Made by a program: the position numbers and the translations under genes. Shown piece by piece: positions 18,791 through 26,186 of a stretch of DNA of 36,695 nucleotides. Position 1 is the stretch's first letter; every line of letters begins with the position of its first letter. Source of the stretch: Tersicoccus phoenicis (lineage in GTDB: Bacteria; Actinomycetota; Actinomycetes; Actinomycetales; Micrococcaceae); NCBI RefSeq assembly GCF_001968835.1, contig NZ_MRDE01000002.1:1-36695 (forward strand). Direction: 5' to 3'. The notes beneath the pieces were generated by a model that was not told the origin of the DNA, made no database searches, and saw nothing but the letters and a program-made list of their open reading frames with translations.

Positions 18791-20772
18791 AGCATCTCCT
18801 GGTAGCGCGCGGCCTCCTCGGAGGAGGCCAACTGCCACGGGACGGACGCGACGACGACGCCGGGTTCGAAGTGCAGCCGGGTCTTGATCCGCAGCGCGGT
18901 CTGGTTGTGCACGAGCTGTTCCCACCACTTGCCGACCACGTACTCGGGGATGTACACGACGATGAGGTCCCGCGGCGAGTCCCGGCGCAGGTTCTTGATG
19001 TAGCGCAGCACCGGGCTGGTGGTGTCCCGGTACGGGGAGGCGAGGACGGTCAGGGGCACCGGGATCCGCAGCCGGTCCCAATCGACCAGGGTCTGTCTCG
19101 TCTCCTCCGGGTCGACGTCGACGACGACCGCGCTGATGGTCGAGGGCCGGGAGGCGCGGGCGAAGGCGAGGGCCCGCAGCACCGGCTTGCGCACGTGACC
19201 GATCGGGATGACGGCGTGCACCCGGGACGGGAGCGCCCGTACGGACCGGTCAGCGTGGGAGCCGTCCACGGTCAGCTCCCGGGCCACGTTGACGTAGTGG
19301 GCGTGGATGCTCCACATGATGGCGTAGATGACCGCCATCGCGAGCAGTGCGATCCACGCGCCGTGGACGAACTTGGTCACCAGCACGATCACCAGCACGG
19401 TCGCCGTCATGGTCAGCCCGATGGTGTTGATCGCCCGCGAGCGCAGGATCCGCCGCCGCTCCTGCCCGTCCCGGGTGACCCGCAGCGCGCGCCCCCAGTG
19501 CCGGATCATGCCGAGCTGGCTGGCGGTGAAGGAGACGAACACCCCGACGATGTAGAGCTGGATCAATCGGGTGACGTCGGCGTTGAACGCGACGATGAGC
19601 ACCAGGGCGACCGCCCCGAGGGCGAGCACGCCGTTGGAGTAGGCCAGCCGGTCCCCGCGGGTACGCAACTGCCGGGGCAGGTAGCCGTCCCGGGCGAGGA
19701 TGGACGCGAGCACCGGGAACCCGTTGAAGGCGGTGTTCGAGGCCAGCACCAGAATCACGCCGGTGGCGGCCACGACGATGTAGAACGGGATCGTGCCCCC
19801 GGAGAACACCGCCTCCGCGAGCTGACTGATCACCGGGTGCTGGACGTAGTCCGCGGGTAGCGGAGCCCCGTTGACCCGGAACTGGGTGGACGGATCCTGC
19901 GCCATGTGGACCTTGGTGGCACTGGCCAGGTAGAGGATGCCGCCGAGCATGCTGACCGCGACGACGCCGAGCAGCAGCAGCGTGGTGGCCGCGTTCTTCG
20001 ACTTCGGCCGCTTGAAGGTGGGCACACCGTTGCTGATGGCCTCGACGCCGGTCAGGGCGGCGGCGCCCGAGGAGAAGGCCCGCAGGATCAGGAACGCCCC
20101 GGCCAGCCCGGTCAGGCCCTGGTCGAGCCCCGCCTCGGGCACGATCTGGAAGCCGGCGCTCTCGGCCGGTCGCAGCACCCCGAAGGCGGACTGGATGATG
20201 CCGACGGCGCTCATGCCCAGGATGGAGGCCATGAAGACGTACGTGGGGACGGCGAACGCGGTGCCGGCCTCGCGGATGCCCCGCAGGTTGCCCAGCACCA
20301 GCAGGACGACACCGAGGGCGGCCAGCACGGCCTGCTGCCCGTGCAGGGCGGGCACCGCGGTGACCAGGTAGTTGGAGGCCGAGGACATGGACACGGCGAC
20401 GGTGAGCACGTAGTCGACGAGCAGGGCGGACGCGACCGTCAATCCGGCTGGCTTGCCCAGGTTCTCGGTGGCGATCTCGTAGTCGCCGCCACCGGACGGG
20501 TAGGCGTGCACGTTCTGCCGGTAGGAGGCGACCACGGTCAACATGACCACGGCGACGGCGAGGCCGACCCAGGGGGAGATGGTCACGGCGCCGACGCCGG
20601 CGAGGGCGAGGGTGAGGAGAATCTCGTCGGGGGCGTAGGCGACCGAGGAGAGGGCGTCGGAGGCAAAGACGGGAAGGGCGATCCGCTTCGGGAGCAGGGT
20701 GTGGCCCAGGCGATCGTTGCGGAACGGCTTGCCGACCAGGATCCGCTTGATCGCGTTGAAGAACGTCAGCAC
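18787..20772 (-). CDS. kimA: KimA-like APC/KUP potassium permease
   Basis: A 661-residue membrane protein with about 12 transmembrane helices (residues 35-480) and a cytosolic C-terminal domain (480-661). It closely matches the KimA (YdaO) proton-coupled K+ importers. SDALSSVAY carries D39 and Y46, equivalent to D36 and Y43 of Bacillus subtilis KimA, and LLVDYVLTVAVS carries Y121 and T124, equivalent to Y118 and T121. SYRQNVHAYPSGGGDY and LTGVEAISNGVPTFK also match. The GTG start at 20772 directly follows a -10 box, so there is no leader for the c-di-AMP ydaO riboswitch that controls the B. subtilis gene. It is divergent from two TrkA genes. Potassium as substrate is inferred from the conserved binding residues and the neighbours. 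Confidence 0.85.
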   Translation of the reverse strand: MLTFFNAIKRILVGKPFRNDRLGHTLLPKRIALPVFASDALSSVAYAPDEILLTLALAGVGAVTISPWVGLAVAVVMLTVVASYRQNVHAYPSGGGDYEIATENLGKPAGLTVASALLVDYVLTVAVSMSSASNYLVTAVPALHGQQAVLAALGVVLLVLGNLRGIREAGTAFAVPTYVFMASILGMSAVGIIQSAFGVLRPAESAGFQIVPEAGLDQGLTGLAGAFLILRAFSSGAAALTGVEAISNGVPTFKRPKSKNAATTLLLLGVVAVSMLGGILYLASATKVHMAQDPSTQFRVNGAPLPADYVQHPVISQLAEAVFSGGTIPFYIVVAATGVILVLASNTAFNGFPVLASILARDGYLPRQLRTRGDRLAYSNGVLALGAVALVLIVAFNADVTRLIQLYIVGVFVSFTASQLGMIRHWGRALRVTRDGQERRRILRSRAINTIGLTMTATVLVIVLVTKFVHGAWIALLAMAVIYAIMWSIHAHYVNVARELTVDGSHADRSVRALPSRVHAVIPIGHVRKPVLRALAFARASRPSTISAVVVDVDPEETRQTLVDWDRLRIPVPLTVLASPYRDTTSPVLRYIKNLRRDSPRDLIVVYIPEYVVGKWWEQLVHNQTALRIKTRLHFEPGVVVASVPWQLASSEEAARYQEML

Positions 20773-20778
20773 AGAGCA

Positions 20779-20784
20779 ACGGTA
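20779..20784 (-). promoter_or_regulatory. -10 hexamer for leaderless kimA-like gene
   Basis: TACCGT on the minus strand ends 6 nt before the GTG at 20772. Confidence 0.5.
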
Positions 20785-20840
20785 GACGGATCTCGCACCG
20801 GTCGCCATGAGCGGCGCCGGGCCACGCCGGTGGCCGTGGC

Positions 20841-20846
20841 TAGGAT
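20841..20846 (+). promoter_or_regulatory. -10 hexamer for the trkA operon
   Basis: TAGGAT. Transcription would start near 20853, leaving a leader of about 58 nt before the GTG at 20911. Its position 57 nt from the opposing kimA -10 means the two promoters share one short divergent region. Confidence 0.5.
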
Positions 20847-20910
20847 GGCCTGTGGCGCTCTCGGGCGCCGACCGGCAGCACCGTTGCGAAGCAGAAGGGA
20901 TGCGGCGTCC

Positions 20911-21585
20911 GTGGCGCACTTCGTCATCATGGGTTGCGGGCGGGTCGGCCTGTCCCTGGCCCACACGTTGGACAACAACGGGCACTCGGTGGCCGTCATC
21001 GACCAGGACGACCGGGCGTTCCGGCGCCTGCGGTCCAGCTTCAGCGGCCGGAAGGTCAGCGGCATCGGCTTCGACCGGGACACGCTGCGGCGCGCGGACA
21101 TCGAGAACGCGTACGCGTTCGCCGCGGTCTCCAGCGGGGACAACTCGAACATTCTCGCCACCCGCGTGGCGCGCGAGACCTTCCACGTCCGGCACGTGGT
21201 GGCCCGCATCTACGACTCGGGACGCGCGGAGATCTACCAGCGGCTCGGCATCCCCACCGTCGCGACGGTGCGCTGGACCGCTGACCAGGTGCTCCGCCGG
21301 CTCCTGCCCGAACAGACGATCGCCGGGGACTATCGGGAGTCCTCCGGGCGGCTGATCCTCGCCGAGGTGGCCGTGCACGAGGCCTGGGCCGGCCGGCCGG
21401 TGGCCGACCTGGAGGGCAGGGCCCGGGTGCGGGTGGCGTATCTGACCCGGTTCGGTGAGGGCATGCTCCCGGAACCGAACACCACGTACCAACCGGGGGA
21501 CACGGTGCACGTGATGATGCCGGTGGACCGGTCGGACGAGATCACCAGGCTGCTGGCCACCGCACCCGCGACGGAGGTGAACTGA
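20911..21585 (+). CDS. ceoB: TrkA-family K+ channel/transporter regulatory protein, first copy
   Basis: A 224-residue RCK protein. The N-terminal Rossmann domain begins FVIMGCGRVGLSLAHTL (GxGxxG) and carries an acidic strand end, VAVIDQDD, for NAD(H) binding. A middle block, SSGDNSNILATRVARE, and the C-terminal RCK_C domain (about 135-215, with AGRPVADLEGRARVRVAYLTR and YQPGDTVHVMM) follow. Such proteins bind nucleotides on the cytosolic face and gate K+ transport partners. The GTG at 20911 has GAAGGGA about 10 nt upstream. It corresponds in position to ceoB (Rv2691) of M. tuberculosis. No TrkH/KtrB pore gene is present in the window; the adjacent membrane protein is the KimA-like permease. 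Confidence 0.88.
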   Translation: MAHFVIMGCGRVGLSLAHTLDNNGHSVAVIDQDDRAFRRLRSSFSGRKVSGIGFDRDTLRRADIENAYAFAAVSSGDNSNILATRVARETFHVRHVVARIYDSGRAEIYQRLGIPTVATVRWTADQVLRRLLPEQTIAGDYRESSGRLILAEVAVHEAWAGRPVADLEGRARVRVAYLTRFGEGMLPEPNTTYQPGDTVHVMMPVDRSDEITRLLATAPATEVN

Positions 21586-21587
21586 TC

Positions 21588-22286
21588 GTGCCCATGCGTG
21601 TGGTCATCGTCGGCTCCGGGGCGGTGGGCTCCTCCATCGCCCGCGAGCTGCTCGCCCACGACCACGACGTGCTGCTGATCGACAGCAAGCCCGAGGTGAT
21701 CGGCCGGTCGGGCCTGCGCGGGGCCCGGTGGCTGATCGGGGACGCCTGCGAGCTGTCCACGCTGGCCGACGCGGACCTGCCGGACACCCACGTCGTCGTC
21801 TCCGCGACCGGAGACGACAAGGTCAACCTCGTCGTCTCCCTGCTGGCGAAGTCGGAGTTCGGGGTCGGCCGGACGGTCGCGCGCGTGAACAACCCGAAGA
21901 ACGACTGGATGTTCGACGACGCCTGGGGCGTCGACGTCGCGGTGAGCACACCGCGGATGATGACGGCGATGGTCGAGGAGGCCGTCGAGGTCGGCGACAT
22001 CGTCCGCCTGCTCACCCTCCGGGCCGGGGTGTCCTCCCTGGTGGAGTTCACCGTCCCCGACGAGTCGCCGCTGGTGGGCCGCACGATGGGGTTCGTGGCG
22101 TGGCCGGAGGACTCGACGGCCGTCGCCATCCTGCGGGACGAGGTGCCGATCGCCCCCAGCGACGACGACGTCATCGAGGGGGGGGACCAGTTGTTCTTCC
22201 TCACCACGATCCAGGCGGAGGACGAGCTGCGCTCCATCCTCTCCGGCTCGGTCAGCGCGGCGGGCGGCTCTCCCGGCGAGCAGTGA
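21588..22286 (+). CDS. ceoC: TrkA-family K+ channel/transporter regulatory protein, second copy
   Basis: A 232-residue RCK protein two nucleotides after the first copy, preceded by GGAGGTGA. The Rossmann motif VVIVGSGAVGSSIARELL ends in VLLIDSKPE. SATGDDKVNLVVSLLAK and VARVNNPKNDWMF are typical TrkA_N blocks. The C-terminal TrkA_C domain covers about 140-220 (SPLVGRTMGFVAWP, EGGDQLFFLTT). The two copies are only distantly alike, so they probably form a hetero-oligomeric ring. An ATG two codons downstream is an alternative start. Its last 35 nt overlap the convergent DUF3159 gene. Position matches ceoC (Rv2692). Confidence 0.88.
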   Translation: MPMRVVIVGSGAVGSSIARELLAHDHDVLLIDSKPEVIGRSGLRGARWLIGDACELSTLADADLPDTHVVVSATGDDKVNLVVSLLAKSEFGVGRTVARVNNPKNDWMFDDAWGVDVAVSTPRMMTAMVEEAVEVGDIVRLLTLRAGVSSLVEFTVPDESPLVGRTMGFVAWPEDSTAVAILRDEVPIAPSDDDVIEGGDQLFFLTTIQAEDELRSILSGSVSAAGGSPGEQ

Positions 22287-23106
22287 CCGGCGGCCGCGAG
22301 ATCACCCAGGCCACCCACACCGTCAGCGCGTACAGCGGCACCCCCATCAGCAACCGGGTGGTGCCCAGGGCCACCAGCTCACCGGCGACGTAGAGCGGGT
22401 ACTGGACCACCAGTCGCAGGGCGAACATGCCGATCAGCAGCCAGGTCGCCCGCCGGTAGGCGCGGGCGCGGCCTGGCACGAGGCGCCAGTCGTTGCCCTC
22501 GCCGCGCAGCAGGCCGAACACCACGCCGACCAACGGCCAGCGGGCCAGCACGGAGATCACCAGCACGACGATGGTCACCACGTTCGTCCAGAACCCGGGC
22601 ACGTAGTAGTTCAGCGGCTGGTCGCTCACATCGGCGAACAGGGCGCAGATCGCCACGCCGACCAGGCCCGAGACGGCCTGGACGATGGGACGCCGCTCGA
22701 TGAGCCGCCAGACGGTGAACACCACCGCGGAGGCGATGGCGCTGATCAACGCCGGGCCCAGCGCCCGGGTCACGGTGAAGACGGTGAGGAACACCAGGCC
22801 CGGCAGCACCGCCTCGACGATGCCACGGGGTCCCCCGATGGCGGCGAGCACGTCGATCCGGCCGGCGTCGTCGGTCTTCAGGGAACTGCCGGCCAGGCCG
22901 GCGGCGGCGCCCCGGAGGCCGCGGTGTCCGGCGTCGGCGCTCGTACCCGTCCCGGCCTCCTCGGCACCCGTCCCGGCCTCCTGCGCGGTCGGCGCAGTCC
23001 CGTCCTCCTGCGCGGTCGGCGGAGTGCCGGTCGAGCCGGAGCTGTCCTGCCGTCGTTGCTCGTCGCCGGGCCGCGGGGCGGGCCAGGAGTCCTGGCCGCC
23101 GGTCAT
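22252..23106 (-). CDS. DUF3159 membrane protein
   Basis: A 284-residue protein of the actinobacterial DUF3159 family, function unknown. The first 85 residues are hydrophilic with a repeated Thr/Ala/Gln/Glu/Gly motif (PTAQEDGTAPTAQEAGTG). About six transmembrane segments follow from residue 90: GIVEAVLPGLVFLTVFTV, ALISAIASAVVFTVWRL, AVSGLVGVAICALFADV, FWTNVVTIVVLVISVLARW and two C-terminal ones. The conserved NYYVPGFWTN, GNDWR and RRATWLLIGMF blocks are present. It is the last gene of the dut-DUF3710-OB operon, with its ATG overlapping the OB-fold stop (ATGA). Its own 3' end overlaps the second trkA gene tail to tail. Confidence 0.86.
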   Translation of the reverse strand: MTGGQDSWPAPRPGDEQRRQDSSGSTGTPPTAQEDGTAPTAQEAGTGAEEAGTGTSADAGHRGLRGAAAGLAGSSLKTDDAGRIDVLAAIGGPRGIVEAVLPGLVFLTVFTVTRALGPALISAIASAVVFTVWRLIERRPIVQAVSGLVGVAICALFADVSDQPLNYYVPGFWTNVVTIVVLVISVLARWPLVGVVFGLLRGEGNDWRLVPGRARAYRRATWLLIGMFALRLVVQYPLYVAGELVALGTTRLLMGVPLYALTVWVAWVISRPPVTARRESRPPR

Positions 23107-23384
23107 CCCTCGACCCCGGCGCCGAGGATCTCGTAGCGCGGGTCGAACATGACGGCCCGGTGACCCTGCTCGGAGAGGGTTCCCTCCACGCGCAGGGTGA
23201 CTCCGGCGTCCACCCCGGGCACCCGCCGCTGTCCGTGCCAGATCAGGTGCACCCGGTGGCCGGCCTCGTCGTCGAGCACGGCCTCGTAGAAGGGGGGTGC
23301 GTCGATCGGCTGGATGGTCACCGACTCGAGGCTGCCGGTCAAGGTGACCCGGTGGGGGCCCTCGACCGGGAGACGATCAGCCAA
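23103..23384 (-). CDS. small OB-fold nucleic-acid-binding protein
   Basis: A 93-residue single OB-fold protein (tRNA_anti-like), conserved in actinobacteria between DUF3710 and DUF3159 (Rv2694c position). Five strands are suggested: VTLTGSLESVTIQP, FYEAVLDDEAG, HRVHLIWHGQRRVPGV, GVTLRVEGTLSEQG and AVMFDPRYEIL. It probably binds RNA or single-stranded DNA; no target is known to me. The start is a TTG at 23384 (there is no nearby ATG or GTG), overlapping the DUF3710 stop by 8 nt, with GAGGT about 10 nt upstream. A TTG start with overlap suggests translational coupling. Confidence 0.8.
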   Translation of the reverse strand: MADRLPVEGPHRVTLTGSLESVTIQPIDAPPFYEAVLDDEAGHRVHLIWHGQRRVPGVDAGVTLRVEGTLSEQGHRAVMFDPRYEILGAGVEG

Positions 23385-24252
23385 TCTGGGTGACCTCGGG
23401 ACCGCGCTCCGGAGGTCCGGACGGACCGGACCCGTCCGGCGTGGTGCCGGCGTCCTCGGCCCCGGGAATGGTCAGGGGCAGCAGGTCACGCGGTGCCATG
23501 GCCTCGGCACCGCGGACGACCACGACGTCCCGGAACAGTGCCTCGATGTCCGCGGCCCGATCCTCGTCGGTCGCGGCGGCGCCGGTGATGACGCCGCGCA
23601 GGAACCAGCGGGGACCGTCGATGCCGACGAACCGGGCGACGCGCAGACCCGCGTCAGCGCCGGCGACGGCGGGCACCGCGGCCAGCAGTTCGGTGCCGAA
23701 GTGGCTGCGCACCTCGTGGACCTGGCCGGACTGGGCGGTGACGCCGGCGGCGATCTGTTCCCGGACCTCGTCCCACAGACCCGCGGATCGCGGCGCGGCG
23801 AAGACCTGCAGCTGCACGCTGCTCTCCCCCAGGTCGAGGATGGCGGCGAGCACCCGGTTGGTCGCCTCCTGCACCTCGAGGCGCAACATGACGCCCTGCA
23901 CCGGCTTGATCAGGATCGCCCCCAGATCGAGGTAGCCCTCCCGGTCCGCGATCTCGCTGACGTCGTGGGGCCCGTGCTCCGCCCGGTCCAGGGCCTCCAC
24001 GGCTAGGGCGGCGGACTCCTCCGGGTCGGTCGCGGTGTCGTCGGCCGTGGCGGTGCCGGTCGCGGTGTCGTCCGTCGCGGTGCCATCGGTGTGGTCGGTC
24101 GCGGCCGGCGGTGCCGCGGCATCGGCGGCCTCGCGCAAGGAGGCGTCCGTGCTCGTCGTGTCGGTGTCCGTGCTGTCAGCGGGTGCCACCGGGTCGGCCG
24201 AGGTCATCGGCAGGTCGGTGGAGCCGCGCCGCTTGGAGCGTCCGAAGATCAT
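23377..24252 (-). CDS. DUF3710 domain protein
   Basis: A 291-residue soluble protein. After MIFGRSKRR the first 85 residues are a disordered Thr/Asp/Ala tract ([19 protein letters not shown]). The DUF3710 domain follows (about 95-260), with [66 protein letters not shown]-like [17 protein letters not shown] and [19 protein letters not shown]. The family is actinobacterial and always near dut; its function is unknown. The ATG overlaps the dut stop (ATGA). Codon use in the low-complexity tract is as G+C rich as elsewhere, so the repeat looks like slippage expansion, not foreign DNA. Confidence 0.87.
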   Translation of the reverse strand: MIFGRSKRRGSTDLPMTSADPVAPADSTDTDTTSTDASLREAADAAAPPAATDHTDGTATDDTATGTATADDTATDPEESAALAVEALDRAEHGPHDVSEIADREGYLDLGAILIKPVQGVMLRLEVQEATNRVLAAILDLGESSVQLQVFAAPRSAGLWDEVREQIAAGVTAQSGQVHEVRSHFGTELLAAVPAVAGADAGLRVARFVGIDGPRWFLRGVITGAAATDEDRAADIEALFRDVVVVRGAEAMAPRDLLPLTIPGAEDAGTTPDGSGPSGPPERGPEVTQIG

Positions 24253-24746
24253 GCGTCCTTCAATCCTTTCACCCCGAACCCGCCGGTGGAGCCGAAGCCG
24301 CCGGCGCCGCGGACCGAGGTCGGTAGGTCGGTCACCACCTGGAAGGCGGCGTGGTCGACGCGCTGGATGACCAGCTGGGCAATCCTATCGCCGCGGGCGA
24401 TGCTGAACGCCTCGCGCAGATCGGTGTTCACCAGGGTCACCATCAGCTCTCCGCGATATCCGGCGTCGACCGTGCCGGGCGCATTGACGATGCTGATGCC
24501 GTGCCGGGCGGCGAGCCCGGACCGCGGGTGGACGAGACCGACGAACCCGAACGGCAGGGCCAGGGCGACCCCGGTCGGGATCAGTGCCCGCTCCCCGGGA
24601 GCCAGCACCAGGTCGACGCGGCTGCGCAGATCCGCGCCGGCATCACCCGGATGAGCGTAGGCGGGTGGTTCGATGCCGGGGTCCAGCAGCTGCACCGCGA
24701 CGGGGACCGGCTGCGGTCCATCCGATGGCGTGTTCTCGTCGGTCAC
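24249..24746 (-). CDS. dut: dUTP diphosphatase
   Basis: A 165-residue homotrimeric dUTPase that hydrolyses dUTP to dUMP and pyrophosphate, keeping uracil out of DNA and supplying dUMP for thymidylate. All five family motifs are seen: AGADLRS (1), [11 protein letters not shown] (2), [20 protein letters not shown] (3, with the catalytic Asp and the Tyr), [12 protein letters not shown] (4) and [12 protein letters not shown] (5). GTG at 24746 is chosen because TAGAGT (24755-24760, minus strand) lies 8 nt upstream and the resulting length is normal. It is the first gene of a four-gene overlapping operon with DUF3710, the OB-fold gene and DUF3159, and is divergent from the DUF3093 gene. Confidence 0.95.
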   Translation of the reverse strand: MTDENTPSDGPQPVPVAVQLLDPGIEPPAYAHPGDAGADLRSRVDLVLAPGERALIPTGVALALPFGFVGLVHPRSGLAARHGISIVNAPGTVDAGYRGELMVTLVNTDLREAFSIARGDRIAQLVIQRVDHAAFQVVTDLPTSVRGAGGFGSTGGFGVKGLKDA

Positions 24747-24754
24747 AGTCCCCC

Positions 24755-24760
24755 ACTCTA
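24755..24760 (-). promoter_or_regulatory. -10 hexamer for leaderless dut operon
   Basis: TAGAGT on the minus strand, 8 nt before the dut GTG. It should drive the whole dut-DUF3710-OB-DUF3159 unit. Confidence 0.55.
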
Positions 24761-24807
24761 GCCAGCCGCGGCTCGGCGCCGATTGGCTGCGGACGCGAGC
24801 GCGGTGG

Positions 24808-24813
24808 GATGCT
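24808..24813 (+). promoter_or_regulatory. weak -10 hexamer for the DUF3093 gene
   Basis: GATGCT, 6 nt before the ATG at 24820. It lacks the first T of the TAnnnT consensus, but spacing agrees with the other leaderless starts in the window. Confidence 0.35.
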
Positions 24814-24819
24814 GGACGC

Positions 24820-25377
24820 ATGCCCCGCTCCGAGCACGACCCCGCCCAGCCGTCCAGCGTCCCGAGGTCGGCCACCTCTCCGTCCGGCGCACCCGACGCG
24901 CCGAGCACTCCCTTCCCGGGTGAGGACGCCGTCCTGTACCGGGAGCGACTGTGGCCCCCGTTCTGGGTGTGGTTCGTGTGCATCGGCGTCGTGGCTGGCT
25001 TGCTCGTGGTGTTCGCCCCCATCAACATGACGGCCGGCGTCGTGGTCTTCGTCATCCTCGCGGCCCTGGTCGTGTTCGCGCTGGCCCGGTCCGCCGCCAC
25101 CATCGTCGTCACCCCGACGGTGCTGCAGGTCGGGCGTGCCCAGATCGAGCGCCGCTACCTCGGTGAGGTGGCCGGTTTCAGCGGCGAGGACGCCCGCATC
25201 CAGCGCGGCATGGAACTGAACGCTCGCGCCTACCAGTGCATCCGGGGTTGGGTGGATCCCGTGGTGACCGTCCAGATCATCGACGCCAACGATCCGACGC
25301 CGTACTGGATCACCTCGACCCGGCACCCCCAGCAACTGGCCGAGGCCCTCACGTCGGTTCCCCACCCGGCAGCCTGA
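24820..25377 (+). CDS. DUF3093 membrane protein
   Basis: A 185-residue actinobacterial DUF3093 protein (Rv2698 position), function unknown. A Pro/Ser-rich N-terminus (1-35) leads to [14 protein letters not shown], which starts the first of two transmembrane helices (about 47-65 and 70-90, [19 protein letters not shown] and [18 protein letters not shown]). The rest is a soluble domain resembling a PH-like fold: [62 protein letters not shown]. The gene is divergent from dut, conserved as a neighbour, and convergent with DUF4193. Starts further upstream would overlap the dut promoter and are rejected. Confidence 0.85.
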   Translation: MPRSEHDPAQPSSVPRSATSPSGAPDAPSTPFPGEDAVLYRERLWPPFWVWFVCIGVVAGLLVVFAPINMTAGVVVFVILAALVVFALARSAATIVVTPTVLQVGRAQIERRYLGEVAGFSGEDARIQRGMELNARAYQCIRGWVDPVVTVQIIDANDPTPYWITSTRHPQQLAEALTSVPHPAA

Positions 25378-25443
25378 CCGCACGGTTCCCGGTTCCGCCC
25401 ACTCCCTCGATTCCGGACCAGGCCACGATCGGTAGAGGACGAG

Positions 25444-25474
25444 AAAAAACTGCCGTACCGGTCGGTACGGCAGT
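25444..25474 (-). terminator. intrinsic terminator of the DUF4193 gene
   Basis: A perfect 11-bp stem (25449-25459 with 25464-25474) and 4-nt loop. Read on the minus strand it is followed by six T residues (25449-25444), a canonical Rho-independent terminator 50 nt past the DUF4193 stop. Read on the plus strand the hairpin has no U-tract but could still slow polymerase coming from the DUF3093 gene. Confidence 0.88.
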
Positions 25475-25524
25475 GCGGTATGGGCCGGTCCGTGCCGCTG
25501 CTGGACACGGACCGGGGTCGAAGC

Positions 25525-25824
25525 TCAGGCGTCGCATTCCTTGCAGATAAACATGCCGTCCTTCTGCCGCGAGATCTGCGAACGGTGACGCACGAGGAAA
25601 CACGAGCCGCAGGTGAACTCGTCCGCCTGCGCGGGCAGCACCCGGATCAGCAGCTCTTCACCGGACAGGTCGGCGCCGGGCAGTTCGAACCCTTCGGCCG
25701 CCTCCGCCTCGTCCTCGTCCACGACCGCCGACTGGTTGTCGGTGCGCCGTGACTTCAGTTCCTCGATGGAGTCTTCGTTCGTCTCGTCGTCGGTCTTGCG
25801 TGGCGCATCATAGTCTGTCGCCAT
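25525..25824 (-). CDS. DUF4193 zinc-ribbon-like protein
   Basis: A 99-residue acidic protein of the DUF4193 family, universally conserved in actinobacteria and of unknown function. The N-terminus MATDYDAPRKTDDE and the LKSRR block are typical. The C-terminus carries two cysteine pairs, CGSC (about 72-75) and CKEC (about 94-97), with LVRHRSQISRQKDG between them, which is a probable Zn ribbon. The strong -10 sequence TATAGT (25914-25909) lies about 85 nt upstream and an intrinsic terminator follows, so it is a separate, probably highly expressed, monocistronic gene. Start ATG at 25824 with GAAGAG upstream. Confidence 0.9.
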   Translation of the reverse strand: MATDYDAPRKTDDETNEDSIEELKSRRTDNQSAVVDEDEAEAAEGFELPGADLSGEELLIRVLPAQADEFTCGSCFLVRHRSQISRQKDGMFICKECDA

Positions 25825-25908
25825 TGGTGTCTCTTCACGCTCCGGTCGTTCGTGCGGGTCGATGTCGTGCGGATCGACGGTGTGGGCCCCTGGTCGGGAA
25901 GCAAAGAT

Positions 25909-25916
25909 ACTATAAC
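25909..25916. promoter_or_regulatory. AT-rich bidirectional -10 element between DUF4193 and sepH
   Basis: ACTATAAC contains TATAGT on the minus strand (25914-25909, toward DUF4193) and TATAAC on the plus strand (25911-25916, toward sepH). It is the most AT-rich hexamer pair in the 360-nt divergent gap. The rest of that gap (25920-26186) has no ORF I can support. A GGGCGCG/CGCGCCC hairpin (26138-26144 with 26151-26157) lies shortly before the sepH ribosome binding site. Confidence 0.45.
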
Positions 25917-26186
25917 GGCCCGGCTGCCCTTTTCCGCAGGCGGGCCGATACGTTCTCCTCACTCGCCCGACGGCACCGCGGTACAACGACGGGATCCCCG
26001 GTTTCATGCCCCGGTGACGCTGGTTGCGCTCTGGGCGAAGCCCTCGGGAGAACGCGCCCGTCGGCCGCCGTTCGGGGCGCGCCGAGACGCACCGCGAAGT
26101 GGAACGGCGGGCGATTCCGTGCCATTGTTCTCGACGGGGGCGCGTGCGCTCGCGCCCGTTGGTTCTCAGGCCGTGGAGGGCATTCA

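Noticed and set aside
20773-20910. ydaO-type c-di-AMP riboswitch expected before a kimA homologue
   Set aside because: The -10 box lies 6 nt from the permease start, leaving no leader, and I see no such fold on either strand.
25852-26186. Coding potential in the 360-nt gap between DUF4193 and sepH
   Set aside because: Short Arg/Gly/Pro-rich frames exist on both strands, but none has a ribosome binding site or family match; the gap is better explained as a divergent promoter region.
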